Shown piece after piece: positions 40,467-50,459 of a stretch of 64,000 nt of DNA (its first letter is position 1; each line of letters begins with the position of its first letter). The stretch comes from Bacillota bacterium (GTDB lineage Bacteria > Bacillota > Sulfobacillia > Sulfobacillales > Sulfobacillaceae): contig JAIMBD010000007.1 of NCBI GenBank assembly GCA_023511625.1, positions 52,210-116,209 on the forward strand, given 5' to 3'. Below the pieces are notes generated by a model that saw nothing but the letters and a program-made list of their open reading frames with translations, searched no databases and had not been told where the DNA came from. Both the position numbers and the translations under genes were made by a program.

Positions 40467-42338
40467 ATGGGCGTGCCGGGGGATTGGCACAGCATTTGGC
40501 AGCAGCAGCGCAACCTCAGGCGATTGCGGGAGGTCGGGCCGTTTGATGCGCGCAAGACGGCCGCGCGGGTGTGGGTGCAGGTGTTGCGCCCCTATTGGCG
40601 TGCACTCCTGGCGGGGACGCTCTTGGTGGCGGTAGGAGTGATCATTGGGCTTATTCCGCCCCTCTTGCTCCGGCGCCTCATCAATCACGCCATTCCCACC
40701 CGCAACCTGCATGAGGTGCTGGGATTAAGTTTGGGGATGTTCTTAGTACCGGTGGCCGGGGCGTTAATCGGGGTGGGCCAGAACTATCTCAATGCCCGGG
40801 TGGCGCAGGCGGTCATTTTCGACCTCCGCAATCAGCTCTACGCGCACGGCCAGGCCCTCGGCATCGACTTCTTTACCCGCACCCGCGGTGGCGAGATCCA
40901 ATCGCGGCTGGTCAATGACGCCGGCTCCTTGCAAAATGTGCTCTCCCAGTCCTTGATCGGCTCGCTGTCCAACCTGTTCACGGTGGCCTTCACGCTGGCC
41001 GCCATGTTGGTGTTGAACTGGCGGCTGGCCTTGGTCTCGGCTGTGGCGTTGCCCTCGTTTGCCCTACCCGTGCTGTATTTCGGCCGCCAGCGCTATGCTG
41101 CTGTCGAACGCACCCAAGAAGCCTTGAGCCGGCTGATGGTGGTGCTGGAAGAGACCCTCACCCTCTCGGGGGTGGTGGTGGTCAAGGCGTTTGGCACCCA
41201 GGTGCGGGAACGGCACCGATTTGAGGGCGTCAACGCCGAAGTGCGGGCGGCCCAGGTGGCACAAGCGCTCATCGGACAGTGGATGCTGTTCGCCGTCCGG
41301 GCGCTCTCCAGCCTCGGACCGGCGCTACTGTACGCCGTGGGCGGTTGGCTGGTGATTCGCCACCGCCTGTCGCTGGGGACGGTGGTGGCGTTTGCGGCCT
41401 ACCTTGCGCAACTTTATGCCCCAGCCTCAAACCTCGCCGGGATTCAAACCACTGTGCTGGGCAGTCTCGCCTTGTTTGACCGGATTTTCGCCTTCCTGGA
41501 TATCCCGCCACATCCCCCGGTGGTGACGGCAGGGCGACCGCTGGGGCGGATCGAGGCCGGTCGGCCGGCTATCGCCTTTCGCCGGGTGACGTTCTCTTAT
41601 CAACCCGGCCATCCCGTGTTGCGGGGCGTGGATTTCGAGGTGCCTGCGGGAGCCTTGGTCGCCTTGGTGGGCCCGAGCGGGGCGGGGAAGTCGACGGTGC
41701 TGCATTTGATGGCCCGCTTTTACGATCCCGACGAAGGCGCCGTGCTCATCAACGGCGTCGACCTCAAGGAAGCCGACGACCAATCCTTGCGGCGCACGGC
41801 CGGCCTTGTGACCCAAGACGTGTTTCTCTTTCACGCCACCCTGCGCGAAAACATCGTGTACGGAAATCCCGACGCAGACCGTGCGGCGGTGGAGCGCGCA
41901 GTGACGGCGGCGTCGTTGGACGAGGTGGTGGCGCGGCTGCCCCAGGGGCTCGACACCTTAGTCGGCGAACGGGGGTATCGGTTGTCTGGGGGCGAGAAAC
42001 AACGGGTGGCTATTGCCCGCGCCATCTTGGCCGACCCGCAAATCCTCTTGCTCGATGAGGCGACGAGTTCGCTCGACTCCCGCGCCGAGCGGGCCATTCA
42101 GGAGGCGCTTGAGCGCCTGTTTCGCCAACGCACGGTGGTGGCCATCGCCCACCGCCTGTCGACCATCTTGGCGGCCGACCAGATCCTCGTACTCGACCGC
42201 GGGCGGATCGTGGAACGCGGGACGCACGCCGAGCTTCTCGCCCGCGGCGGGCTCTACCGCGCCCTTTACCAAGAACAGTTCCTGCGCCGCGGGCGGAAGC
42301 CGGAAACGGTGGGGCTCGGTACAGAGGGGGGCCCTTAA
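40467..42338 (+). CDS. ABC exporter, fused membrane and ATPase domains (MsbA/LmrA-like)
   Basis: The 623-residue half-transporter has six transmembrane helices (about 40-330) and a nucleotide-binding domain with Walker A GPSGAGKS (402-409), signature LSGGE (506-510), Walker B ILLLDEATSSLD and an H-loop IAHRLST. Homodimers export lipids, drugs or peptides. ATG 40467 follows GGGGGGCG; the longer open frame upstream looks non-coding. Substrate unknown, and neighbours give no clue. Confidence 0.92.
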   Translation: MGVPGDWHSIWQQQRNLRRLREVGPFDARKTAARVWVQVLRPYWRALLAGTLLVAVGVIIGLIPPLLLRRLINHAIPTRNLHEVLGLSLGMFLVPVAGALIGVGQNYLNARVAQAVIFDLRNQLYAHGQALGIDFFTRTRGGEIQSRLVNDAGSLQNVLSQSLIGSLSNLFTVAFTLAAMLVLNWRLALVSAVALPSFALPVLYFGRQRYAAVERTQEALSRLMVVLEETLTLSGVVVVKAFGTQVRERHRFEGVNAEVRAAQVAQALIGQWMLFAVRALSSLGPALLYAVGGWLVIRHRLSLGTVVAFAAYLAQLYAPASNLAGIQTTVLGSLALFDRIFAFLDIPPHPPVVTAGRPLGRIEAGRPAIAFRRVTFSYQPGHPVLRGVDFEVPAGALVALVGPSGAGKSTVLHLMARFYDPDEGAVLINGVDLKEADDQSLRRTAGLVTQDVFLFHATLRENIVYGNPDADRAAVERAVTAASLDEVVARLPQGLDTLVGERGYRLSGGEKQRVAIARAILADPQILLLDEATSSLDSRAERAIQEALERLFRQRTVVAIAHRLSTILAADQILVLDRGRIVERGTHAELLARGGLYRALYQEQFLRRGRKPETVGLGTEGGP

Positions 42339-42745
42339 CCCGCCAAGTGTTGGGCCAAGGCGGCTCGCAAGGGCTCTGGAATCGGCACCGGGCGCATGGT
42401 TTCGGGGTCCACCACTACGACCGTAATCTCCGCGTCGAAGCACAACTGCTCGCGGGCCGGGTTGGTGACCTCCATGCCGAGGGTATACGAGGTGGTGCCG
42501 ATGCGTTGGACCCACGTCCGAACCCGCAGGCGGTCGCCGAAACGGATGGGATGGCGGTAGTTGACGGACAGGTGGACGCGGGGGAAGTGGTAGCGCTCTT
42601 GCAAGAGCGAGCGGTTGAGGACCCCGATGGCTTCCATCAAGGCGTATTCGCCCCGTTCCAAAAACCGAAGCATGCCAAGATAATGACCGATGCCGGTGGC
42701 GTCGGTGTCGCGGAACATCACAGGTTCATCGATGCTAACTGCCAC
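42335..42745 (-). CDS. Acyl-CoA thioesterase, 4-hydroxybenzoyl-CoA/YbgC hot-dog family
   Basis: The protein of about 136 residues carries the signature FRDTDATGIGHYLGMLRFLE with the catalytic Asp, and VNYRHPIRFGDRLRVRTWV. The usual motif is FxDTDxxGxVYxxxYxxxxE; here GIGHY replaces GVVYH. It hydrolyses a CoA thioester. GTG 42745 is 7 bases after AAGGAG; ATG 42751 is closer. It converges with the ABC gene, overlapping it by 4 bases. Confidence 0.85.
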   Translation of the reverse strand: MAVSIDEPVMFRDTDATGIGHYLGMLRFLERGEYALMEAIGVLNRSLLQERYHFPRVHLSVNYRHPIRFGDRLRVRTWVQRIGTTSYTLGMEVTNPAREQLCFDAEITVVVVDPETMRPVPIPEPLRAALAQHLAG

Positions 42746-42887
42746 GCACATTCTCCTTGTCGAATCCTAAGGTCAGTTCTCCCCGAGAGCCCCGTGGGAG
42801 TCTTTGGAGGAGATGGTGCCTTTACAGTACTGCTCCCGGCATCGAGGGCGCAAGGCGCCGAGGCGGGGAAGCCGGCCGCCTTGGGGT

Positions 42888-43925
42888 TCAGCGCTCAGCC
42901 ACCAAGACCACCTTGCCGAGGTTTTGCCCTGCGCGCACGATGGCCTGGCCCGCTTCTGCCTCCGACAAGGGCAGGCGGTGGCCGATGTGGGGGTGCAAGC
43001 GGCCGGTGCGCAGGAGGTCGAGCAACGTGGGCACCCACCGCGGCGAGTAGGCGGCAGAAAAGATGAGTTGCACGTGTTTGCGGTACAGTTGGCGAATGTC
43101 GAGGGAGACGTGCGGGCCGCTTAAGGCCGAGCCGCTGGTGACCAGCCGACCCTCTCGGGCCAGCACGTTGAGGCTCGTGGCGAAGGTGGCGGATCCGATG
43201 TTCTCGAAGACCACGTCCACGCCCCGTCCCTCGGTCAGCCGTAGTACCTCGTCGGCGACCGACTGCTGGCTGCGGTTGATGGTGGCTTTGGCTCCCAGGG
43301 TGTTGGCCAAGCGACCGCCGGCCTCGGTGGAGGTGACGGCAATGACGTCGCATCCGGCCAGGCGGAGGATATCGACTGCCGCAGAACCCATGCCTCCGCT
43401 GGCTCCCCATACGAGGACAGTCTCCCCTGGCTGGACCCGGGCTCGCACCACCAAGAGGTCCCAGGCCACGCCATACGTCACGGCCGCTGCGGCCGCCGTC
43501 TCAAACGGGACGTCGTCCGGCAGGCGCCACAGGTTCCGTGCCGGCAACGCCACCAATTCCGCCTCGCCGCCGTTGCGGTGCACGCCGATGACGCCGAACG
43601 CCTGGCAGACCGTTTCCTGGCCCCGGAGGCAATACGGGCAGGTGCCGTCGTAAAGAAAGGGATAGGCCACCACCCGGTCTCCTACCCTCACGCGGTCGAC
43701 CTCGCTACCGACGGCCACCACCGTCCCGGCGGGATCGGCGCCGGTCCAGAACGGGAAACGGCGGACCGGCCAGCCGGCTCCGGTATCGTGGACCTCCACA
43801 TCCAGGCTGCGGTTGATCGAGACCGCCTGCACTTGGACCACGGCTTCCCCGGGACCGGGCACCGGGTCGGGGACCGTTTCCCACTGAATCGGAGCTCCGT
43901 AGGTAGGGACCACTGCCGCGCGCAC
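42888..43925 (-). CDS. Medium-chain dehydrogenase/reductase (quinone-oxidoreductase type)
   Basis: The 345-residue MDR enzyme begins MRAAVVPTYGAPIQW. It has WTGADPAGTVVAVG, the partial structural zinc motif CPYCLRGQETVC, and the NADP-binding VLVWGASGGMGSAAVDILRL. The catalytic Cys of zinc alcohol dehydrogenases is absent (SINRSLD instead), which favours a zinc-free reductase acting on enones or quinones. GTG 43925 was chosen because its product begins like the family; AAAGGAGGT lies upstream. Confidence 0.85.
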   Translation of the reverse strand: MRAAVVPTYGAPIQWETVPDPVPGPGEAVVQVQAVSINRSLDVEVHDTGAGWPVRRFPFWTGADPAGTVVAVGSEVDRVRVGDRVVAYPFLYDGTCPYCLRGQETVCQAFGVIGVHRNGGEAELVALPARNLWRLPDDVPFETAAAAAVTYGVAWDLLVVRARVQPGETVLVWGASGGMGSAAVDILRLAGCDVIAVTSTEAGGRLANTLGAKATINRSQQSVADEVLRLTEGRGVDVVFENIGSATFATSLNVLAREGRLVTSGSALSGPHVSLDIRQLYRKHVQLIFSAAYSPRWVPTLLDLLRTGRLHPHIGHRLPLSEAEAGQAIVRAGQNLGKVVLVAER

Positions 43926-44034
43926 CCGCAAAGGACCTCCTTTATGGCGCCCAAGGCCCTTCAGCACCTGGGTTTTCGACTGATCGCGTGTTCATTGTAG
44001 ACAGCACGCCATCCGTCGTCAAACCTGCCAGGCT

Positions 44035-44424
44035 TCAGCGATCCCAGTGAAGGAGCGGGGAAGAAGGGTCGGCGGATTCCTTTCGCTGCCGCAACCAGTC
44101 GCGGATTTGAGCCGCGAGCTCGTACGCCTCGCAGGCGATGGCCACTTCCAAGGCCTCCTCGAGGTCCTCGCGCTGGATAGCGCGCCGAAGGCCTTCGGGG
44201 TGCCACGGCGACACCTCCTCGGCAGGCGGCCAGACCGCATCCGCGTCTTCGTGCAACCATTGCTGCATCAGCAAGTGGTGCACTTCCGCGACCGCACACT
44301 GGTAGCAGAGCCGCCGTGCCCGCCGGCCCTCTTCGCCGGGGCGCTCGATGCGAACCCATGCCGGCCGTGTCCCACACACCGAGCACGCCGGCTCGGCATT
44401 TTGCCGCCGCGCATTTGGCTCCAT
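44035..44424 (-). CDS. McsA-like zinc-ribbon protein with UVR motif
   Basis: The protein of about 129 residues has CSVCGTRPAWVRI and LCYQCAVAE (two CxxC pairs) and a C-terminal UVR helix pair, REDLEEALEVAIACEAYELA then AQIRDWLRQRK. This matches McsA, an activator of the McsB arginine kinase/ClpC protein quality system, although only one zinc ribbon is seen. No mcsB, ctsR or clpC is adjacent, so its function may differ. ATG 44424 is 8 bases after GGGAGG. Confidence 0.72.
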   Translation of the reverse strand: MEPNARRQNAEPACSVCGTRPAWVRIERPGEEGRRARRLCYQCAVAEVHHLLMQQWLHEDADAVWPPAEEVSPWHPEGLRRAIQREDLEEALEVAIACEAYELAAQIRDWLRQRKESADPSSPLLHWDR

Positions 44425-44737
44425 GATGGCCACCTCCCGCCCTCATTCCCGGCCCCGGGGGGCCGCTCACTCAAAAGGTTCTGTCCTCACCCTAGCCGGT
44501 GCGAGCTTGTCGAGACTACGGCCAAACGGTCAACCCCCGATTGACCGTCCGGGGCGGCAAAGAGGGTCCGAATGGAGCGCGAAGCGGGGACCGCGAACGT
44601 TGCCTCCGGGCCTGCGGGATTTTCTCGCCCACTTTTGCCCGAGGCATGGGGAATTGGCTATGTTGAATATATCTCTCTGATGATGGGGAGGCCGGGTCGC
44701 TGCCTTTGGATATGGGTGACAGGAGGAGGCGGGCCAG
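44425..44737. other. Divergent intergenic region before the GH15 gene
   Basis: The 313 bases hold leaders of two divergent genes. An AT-rich segment at 44645-44685 (TTGGCT...TTGAATATATC) is the likely promoter area for the GH15 gene. The ribosome site GACAGGAGGAGG precedes ATG 44738. Confidence 0.4.
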
Positions 44738-47137
44738 ATGGACGCGCCAGGGGGTCCGGGAATCGAACCGCGGTGGACCTCAAGCGCCAAGACCGGCGTC
44801 GGGACTGCCATCAACCCGCGCTCGCGGGTGTGGTTCACGATTTCGCACGGGATTTTGAACGAGCTGTACTACCCGCGGATCGATATCGCCACCATCCGCG
44901 ATGCCGAGCTCTTGGTGGTATCGAAGGATGGCGAGTTTTGGGAGGAGAAGCGCGACCTGTTACATCGCCAGCTCTACATCGATCCCGAAGCACCAGGTTT
45001 TGTGCTGATCAACGAGGAGCCGCACGGTCGCTTTCGCATCGTCAAACGCGTGGTGACGTGGCCCCAGGGCGACGTGCTGCTGCAGCAGATCCGGTTTGAG
45101 GTGCCGCGCGGAGACCCAAAGGATTGGCGCGTGTACTGTTTGGTGGCACCGCATCTCGGCAATCAAGGGATGGGCAACTCTGCGGTGATCGAGGGACAAC
45201 CGGGAACCTCGGCCGTGATCGGGCGGGCCTGGCGGGAGCACCTCCATCTGGTGGTGACGGCTCGTCCGGGATTTAAGGCCGGCAGCGTGGGGTTTGTGGG
45301 GGCCTCGGACGGGTGGACGCAGCTGCACGGCGACCGCCGCCTGGTGGAATACGATCGCGCCCTGGACGGCAACGTCGCCATTACCCTGGAACTGGATCTC
45401 GAACGCGGATGGGAACACACCGTGGCCCTGGCCTTTGGGGCCGAGGCGGGGGAGGCAGAGCTCGCGGCCAGGTTGGCCCTGCTCTACCCCTATGACGTGG
45501 TGGAGCGGCAATACGTCAGCGAGTGGAAGCGGTACATGAGTGGGTTGCCGGGGCTTTTGCCCCTGGACCAGCCCCACGCCAAGATGCAGCGCATCAGCGC
45601 CATGGTGCTGCGCGTGCATCGCGACAAGCAATTTCCCGGGGCCATCATCGCCTCTTTGTCTATCCCCTGGGGCGAGGCGTGTGGGGACCAGAACATCGGG
45701 GGCTATCACCTGGTGTGGCCGCGCGATTTAGTGGAGTCGGCTTCGGCGCTGCTGGCCTTGGGCGACACCGAAGGGGCTCGCCACGCCCTCGAATACCTCA
45801 TGGCCACCCAGGCCCCGGACGGATCCTGGCCCCAGAACTTTTGGGTGGACGGGCGTCCGTATTGGTCGGGCTCGCAGCTGGACGAAACCGCCTTTCCCAT
45901 TCACTTGGCCTACCACCTGACCCAAATCGAGCCGGCTCGCACCGCCTTCTTCTATCCCATGGTGCGCCGCGCGCTCGCCTACATCGCCCGCAACGGGCCG
46001 GTGACCCAACAGGACCGCTGGGAGGAGAATTCCGGGTATTCCGCCGCAACGCTGGCGGCGGTCATCACGGCCTTGGTTTTGGGCGGGGCCATGGCCCGCC
46101 ATCAGGGGGAGGTGACCGTCGCGGAGTTCGTCGAGGCCTTGGCCGACGGGTGGGCCGCCATGGTGGACGCCTGGACCTACACCCACGAGGGGACGGTCCT
46201 GCCCGGGCACCCGTGTCACTACCAGCGCATCCATCCCGCTGCGCCTGTGGCCGAAGACGGAAACATCCACCACGGATTTGTCCCCATCAAGAATCAACCA
46301 CCGGGTGTAGATCCGCTGGTCCCGGAAGGGGCCGTGATCGATCCCGGGTTTTTGGAGCTGGTGCGCTACGGCATCAAGGCGCCGGATGACCCCCACATCC
46401 TCACCTCGCTCGCGGTGGTGGACCAGGTGCTAAAGGTGGATATGCCGTATGGCCCGCTGTGGCACCGGTACAACCGCGACGGGTACGGGGAAGCCGAAGA
46501 CGGCAGTCCCTACCGCGGATGGGGCGTGGGGCGCCTATGGCCGCTGTTGACCGGCGAGCGAGGTCATTACGAGTTGGCCCGCGGCAACGACCCCGAACCC
46601 TACCTGGCCACGATGGAGCAGGCGGCAGGGGACGGCGGGTTGATCCCCGAGCAGGTGTGGGACGGTCCCGACCTGCCCGAGCGCGAGCTGTGGCACGGCC
46701 GCCCCAGCGGTTCGGCCATGCCGTTGGTCTGGGCGCACGCCGAGTTCGTCAAGCTGTTGCGCTCGGCGCGAGAAGGCGCCGTCTTCGAGCGATACCCGGT
46801 CGTGGCCAGGCGCTATGCCGGGGGGCTCCGGCGCCACCTTTACATCTGGCACTGGAGCCAGCCCATGGCCTTCTGGCCGGCAGATGCGGCGGAGGTGCGC
46901 ATCGTCGTGCCCCGGCCGGCACGTTTGGTCATCACCCACGACGACTGGCAGACCCACCGCGAAGTGGACCTCGAGGCGAGCGGGCTCGGGATGTACTACT
47001 ACGACGTGGTGGTCTTTGGCCTCGACGCGGTGGAGTTTACCTTCTTTTGGACGGATACCGGCACCTGGGAAGGCAGGAACTTTCGCTGCCATCGCGAAAA
47101 AGATCGGGTGACGGCGCACCCCGCGCTCGGACGATGA
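44738..47137 (+). CDS. GH15 glucoamylase/glucodextranase-like enzyme
   Basis: The 799-residue protein has an N-terminal beta-sandwich (about 1-270), a linker, and the (alpha/alpha)6 barrel of GH15. The two catalytic glutamates are visible: WEENSGYS (E429/E430) and LIPEQVWDG (E638). WPRDLVESASALLALGD and DGSWPQNFWVDG are also typical. It releases glucose from alpha-glucans. There is no signal peptide, so it acts on intracellular glycogen or related glucans. A C-terminal beta domain follows the barrel. It belongs with the nucleotidyltransferase and glycogen-synthase-like genes downstream. Confidence 0.93.
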   Translation: MDAPGGPGIEPRWTSSAKTGVGTAINPRSRVWFTISHGILNELYYPRIDIATIRDAELLVVSKDGEFWEEKRDLLHRQLYIDPEAPGFVLINEEPHGRFRIVKRVVTWPQGDVLLQQIRFEVPRGDPKDWRVYCLVAPHLGNQGMGNSAVIEGQPGTSAVIGRAWREHLHLVVTARPGFKAGSVGFVGASDGWTQLHGDRRLVEYDRALDGNVAITLELDLERGWEHTVALAFGAEAGEAELAARLALLYPYDVVERQYVSEWKRYMSGLPGLLPLDQPHAKMQRISAMVLRVHRDKQFPGAIIASLSIPWGEACGDQNIGGYHLVWPRDLVESASALLALGDTEGARHALEYLMATQAPDGSWPQNFWVDGRPYWSGSQLDETAFPIHLAYHLTQIEPARTAFFYPMVRRALAYIARNGPVTQQDRWEENSGYSAATLAAVITALVLGGAMARHQGEVTVAEFVEALADGWAAMVDAWTYTHEGTVLPGHPCHYQRIHPAAPVAEDGNIHHGFVPIKNQPPGVDPLVPEGAVIDPGFLELVRYGIKAPDDPHILTSLAVVDQVLKVDMPYGPLWHRYNRDGYGEAEDGSPYRGWGVGRLWPLLTGERGHYELARGNDPEPYLATMEQAAGDGGLIPEQVWDGPDLPERELWHGRPSGSAMPLVWAHAEFVKLLRSAREGAVFERYPVVARRYAGGLRRHLYIWHWSQPMAFWPADAAEVRIVVPRPARLVITHDDWQTHREVDLEASGLGMYYYDVVVFGLDAVEFTFFWTDTGTWEGRNFRCHREKDRVTAHPALGR

Positions 47138-47207
47138 CGGTCGCGCATCCGGGTGGTGGGCCCGTCGCCGCCAGTCCAACACCCAGAAGAAGGCGGGGAG
47201 AACGCGC

Positions 47208-49712
47208 ATGGCGCACGAAATGGAAGAAACGGCTGGCCGCGATCCGGTTGCGGAAGCGATAGCCAGGGCCGCGCGGGTGCCGGTGGACCGGCTCGGGCCG
47301 GCGTGTCCCGAAGAGCTGTTCCGATTTGAGACCACGGAGGCGGTGCCGCCGCTGGAAGACGGCATCGTGGGGCAGCCCCGTGCCCAGGCGGCCATGGACT
47401 TTGGTTTGAAGGTGCGCCGCCCTCAGTATCACCTGTATCTCTCGGGCCCCCGCGGGACCGGTAAGACGGCGTACGCGCAAATCAAGGCCCGAGCCGTGGC
47501 TCGAACCATGCCCGTCCCTGCCGATTGGTGTTATCTCTACAACTTCGCCCAGCCGGACGAACCGCGGGCTGTGGCCCTGCCAGCCGGCCGGGGGCGAGAG
47601 CTCAAGGCGGACCTGGCCAACTTGGTGGCGGAGATGGGGCGCGAGTTGCGGCAGGCGCTGGAGAGCGGGCTCTACGAGCAGCGCAAGCGCACGCTGGTGG
47701 AGACGGCAGAAGCCGAGATCGACCAGATCTGGAGCCGGATCGTGACGGCTGCGCAGTTGCAGGGGTTTTTGGTTCAGCGCACGCCGTCGCAGGTGGTGAC
47801 CATTCCCCTCGACCCCACCGGTCGGCCCTATTCGGCGGCCGCCTTCAGCGCGCTGCCCGAGGGGGAGCGGCAGATGTGGCGGCTGCGCGAGCGCCAGTTG
47901 GAAGAGCCCCTGGCCGAAGGCATGCGGCGAATTCGCGACCGGGAGCGGCAGTTGGCTGAGGACCTCAAGGCGTTGGAGACCGACACCGCCACCCATATCT
48001 TGGACCGCCTGTTGAGCCCGCTGGCCGAAAAATACAGGGAACTTGCGGCGGTGGTGGATCACCTGCAGGCGATCCGCGCCGATGTGCTGCGCCACTTGGA
48101 GTACTTTCGCGGGGAGCCCGATCCCAGGCTGTTGCCGTGGGCGGCGGGGATCAATCCCGAGGCGTTTTTGACCCGGTATCAGGTCAACGTGCTGGTCGAC
48201 CGCACGGGGCTCGAGGGTGCACCGGTGGTGGTGGAAACCAACCCCAGCTACGGGAACCTGTTTGGGAAGATCGAGTATCGCGGCGGGATCGGAACAGTAA
48301 CCACCGACTTTACCATGATCAAACCGGGGGCGATTCACCGCGCCAACGGCGGCTACCTCATCGTCCAGGTCAAGGATCTATTAAGCGAGCCTTATGCGTA
48401 TGAGACGTTAAAGCGCACCCTCATCAGCGGGGAGGCGCGCATCGAGAATCTCTGGAGCCAGTTCGGGGGACTGGTTCCGGTCAGCCTCAAGCCGGAACCG
48501 ATTCCCATTCAGGTGACGGTCATCTTAATCGGCCGCCCTGACATCTTTCAGCTCCTGGCCCGGTTGGACGAGGACTTCCGGCGCCTTTTCAAGATTCAGG
48601 TCCCCTTTGACGCCGTGATGGACAACAGCCCTCAGAACGTCGAGGCGTTGATCCAGCTGACAGCGGACTACTGCCGGCGCGAAGGCTTGCGACCGTTGGA
48701 GGCTCCGGCCATGCGTCGGCTGGTGCAGCTTGGCTGCCGCATGGCTGAGGACCAGCGCAAGCTGTCCACGCGGTTTAGCGAATTTTTCTCGGTGGTCACC
48801 GAGGCCGACACCTGGGCGGCCCAGGAGGCTGCTCCGGTCGTGGCCGAGCGCCACGTCCGCCGCGCGATCGACGAGAAGATTTACCGGTCGAACATGATCG
48901 AAAGCCGCCTGCAGGAGCTCATCGCCCAGGGGACCTTGCTCGTGCACACGGAGGGACGGGCGGTGGGCGAGGTCAACGGACTGGCGGTGATCGACGTCGG
49001 CGACTACGCCTTTGGGCGACCGAGCCGCATCACGGCCCGCTCGTACCTAGGGAGCCGCGGGGTGCTGCACATCGAGCGGGAGAACGCCATGAGCGGCCGC
49101 ATTCATTCCAAAGGGGTGCTGGTCTTGACCGGCTTTCTGCTGGCCCGCTTTGCCCAGCGCCAGCCGGTCAGTTTTGGGGCCAGCATCACCTTCGAGCAGT
49201 TGTATGAAGAAGTGGACGGCGACAGCGCCTCCAGCGCCGAGCTCTACGCGTTGCTGTCCGAGCTTTCAGGGCTGCCCATCGATCAGGGCATCGCCGTCAC
49301 GGGGTCGGTCAACCAAAAGGGCGAGGTGCAACCCATCGGCGGGGTGAATGAAAAGATCGAGGGGTTCTACCGGGTCTGCAAGCTGCGCGGACTGACGGGG
49401 CGCCAAGGGGTGATGATTCCCATCCAGAACGTTCCCCACCTAGTTTTGCACGACGAGGTGGTGGAAGCCATCCGCGCCGGCCGGTTTCATCTCTGGGCCG
49501 TGCGCACGATTGACGAAGGGATTGCCATCCTCACCGGCGTGCCGGCGGGTGAGCCTGATGCCGACGGGATCTACCCGCCGGATACCGTCAACGGCCGCGT
49601 CAGCCGTCGCCTTGCCACCTACGCCGAGGAGATGGCCCGGCAACGGCGCGAAGCGGGGGCAGGGTCCCCTCCAGAGCATGGGGCCCCCGGCTCCCCCGCC
49701 TCCGCCGATTAG
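47208..49712 (+). CDS. Lon-family AAA+ protease (LonB/YcbZ-like)
   Basis: The 834-residue protein has Walker A GPRGTGKT (80-87), a long coiled-coil insert (about 150-300), the AAA part with GYLIVQVKDLL, and a C-terminal S16 protease domain with catalytic S673 (EVDGDSASSAE) and K716 (GVNEKIEGF). It lacks membrane helices and the N-terminal LonA domain, so it is the soluble AAA-Lon type often annotated as an ATP-binding protease. It lies 70 bases after the GH15 gene and is probably co-transcribed. Substrate unknown. Confidence 0.92.
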   Translation: MAHEMEETAGRDPVAEAIARAARVPVDRLGPACPEELFRFETTEAVPPLEDGIVGQPRAQAAMDFGLKVRRPQYHLYLSGPRGTGKTAYAQIKARAVARTMPVPADWCYLYNFAQPDEPRAVALPAGRGRELKADLANLVAEMGRELRQALESGLYEQRKRTLVETAEAEIDQIWSRIVTAAQLQGFLVQRTPSQVVTIPLDPTGRPYSAAAFSALPEGERQMWRLRERQLEEPLAEGMRRIRDRERQLAEDLKALETDTATHILDRLLSPLAEKYRELAAVVDHLQAIRADVLRHLEYFRGEPDPRLLPWAAGINPEAFLTRYQVNVLVDRTGLEGAPVVVETNPSYGNLFGKIEYRGGIGTVTTDFTMIKPGAIHRANGGYLIVQVKDLLSEPYAYETLKRTLISGEARIENLWSQFGGLVPVSLKPEPIPIQVTVILIGRPDIFQLLARLDEDFRRLFKIQVPFDAVMDNSPQNVEALIQLTADYCRREGLRPLEAPAMRRLVQLGCRMAEDQRKLSTRFSEFFSVVTEADTWAAQEAAPVVAERHVRRAIDEKIYRSNMIESRLQELIAQGTLLVHTEGRAVGEVNGLAVIDVGDYAFGRPSRITARSYLGSRGVLHIERENAMSGRIHSKGVLVLTGFLLARFAQRQPVSFGASITFEQLYEEVDGDSASSAELYALLSELSGLPIDQGIAVTGSVNQKGEVQPIGGVNEKIEGFYRVCKLRGLTGRQGVMIPIQNVPHLVLHDEVVEAIRAGRFHLWAVRTIDEGIAILTGVPAGEPDADGIYPPDTVNGRVSRRLATYAEEMARQRREAGAGSPPEHGAPGSPASAD

Positions 49713-49984
49713 TGTAGGCCCAAGGCCGCCAAAGGGCAGGTGGTGGCGTGCTCGTCGACGCGCCAACACCACCGGCTAAGATCCTCGGCCCATGCCGCGC
49801 GCGCCAGCCGCGCCGGTTCCTCCAAGGCGATGCGCAGGCACCGGCCGCGGCAAGCCACGGTACCATCGGCGGCCTGCCGCGGGCAGGCGCCTGACGGCGT
49901 GGGGCCCTGACAGGTATCCACCGGGACTTGGTCCCGAAGGTCGTGGTAGATGTTAACCTGATAGCGGGTAAGCAAGGTTTCCAT
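49709..49984 (-). CDS. Small cysteine-rich protein of unknown function
   Basis: The 91-residue protein has six Cys (CQG, CPR, CRGRC, CWR, CPL) and several Arg. The spacing suggests metal binding or a disulfide-rich fold. A GGGGGG site precedes the ATG at 49984. It converges with the Lon-like gene, overlapping by 4 bases. No family recognised. Confidence 0.5.
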   Translation of the reverse strand: METLLTRYQVNIYHDLRDQVPVDTCQGPTPSGACPRQAADGTVACRGRCLRIALEEPARLARAAWAEDLSRWCWRVDEHATTCPLAALGLH

Positions 49985-50459
49985 GGTGTCCGTCCCCCCT
50001 TGGGCGGGCGGTCTTAGGCCGCGCCGTCCGCTGTTCCTGACCTCAGCCTACGCCGCTGGGGATAACCGAGGTAGGATCCAACTGCCCGTCGAGGCCAGCC
50101 AAACGGATCGCCGGGGCGAGGCCGGTCGTTCACGGCCCCAAGGCCTTGGCTCTTGAGGCCCTTCGGCCCGCCTCTGTGAAGGGGAGCAGGCGAGGGGTTT
50201 TGCCTGATTTCCGGGTCGGGCCAGGGCCCTCCTGACCCCTCGGCCATGATCCGTTTGCCCCAATGGGCTAAGCCGTTTGGGCGTTGTCGCCGATTGGCGT
50301 ATGAAATTACAGTAGCTGGTAGAAAACTAAGCGCCAGGACAAGTGTTTGGGCGCAACCACCTGAAGGCGCGCCCGACCCGAGCCCTGGGCGGATGGCGAG
50401 GCGACCCGAAGCCCTTCCGGCCCGCGGGTCGGGGATGCAGGGGGAAGGAGAGATGCCAG
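49985..50459. other. Intergenic region, no gene seen
   Basis: GC-rich sequence with only shadow frames. An AT-rich segment at 50300-50335 could carry the promoter of the following small membrane protein gene. Confidence 0.4.
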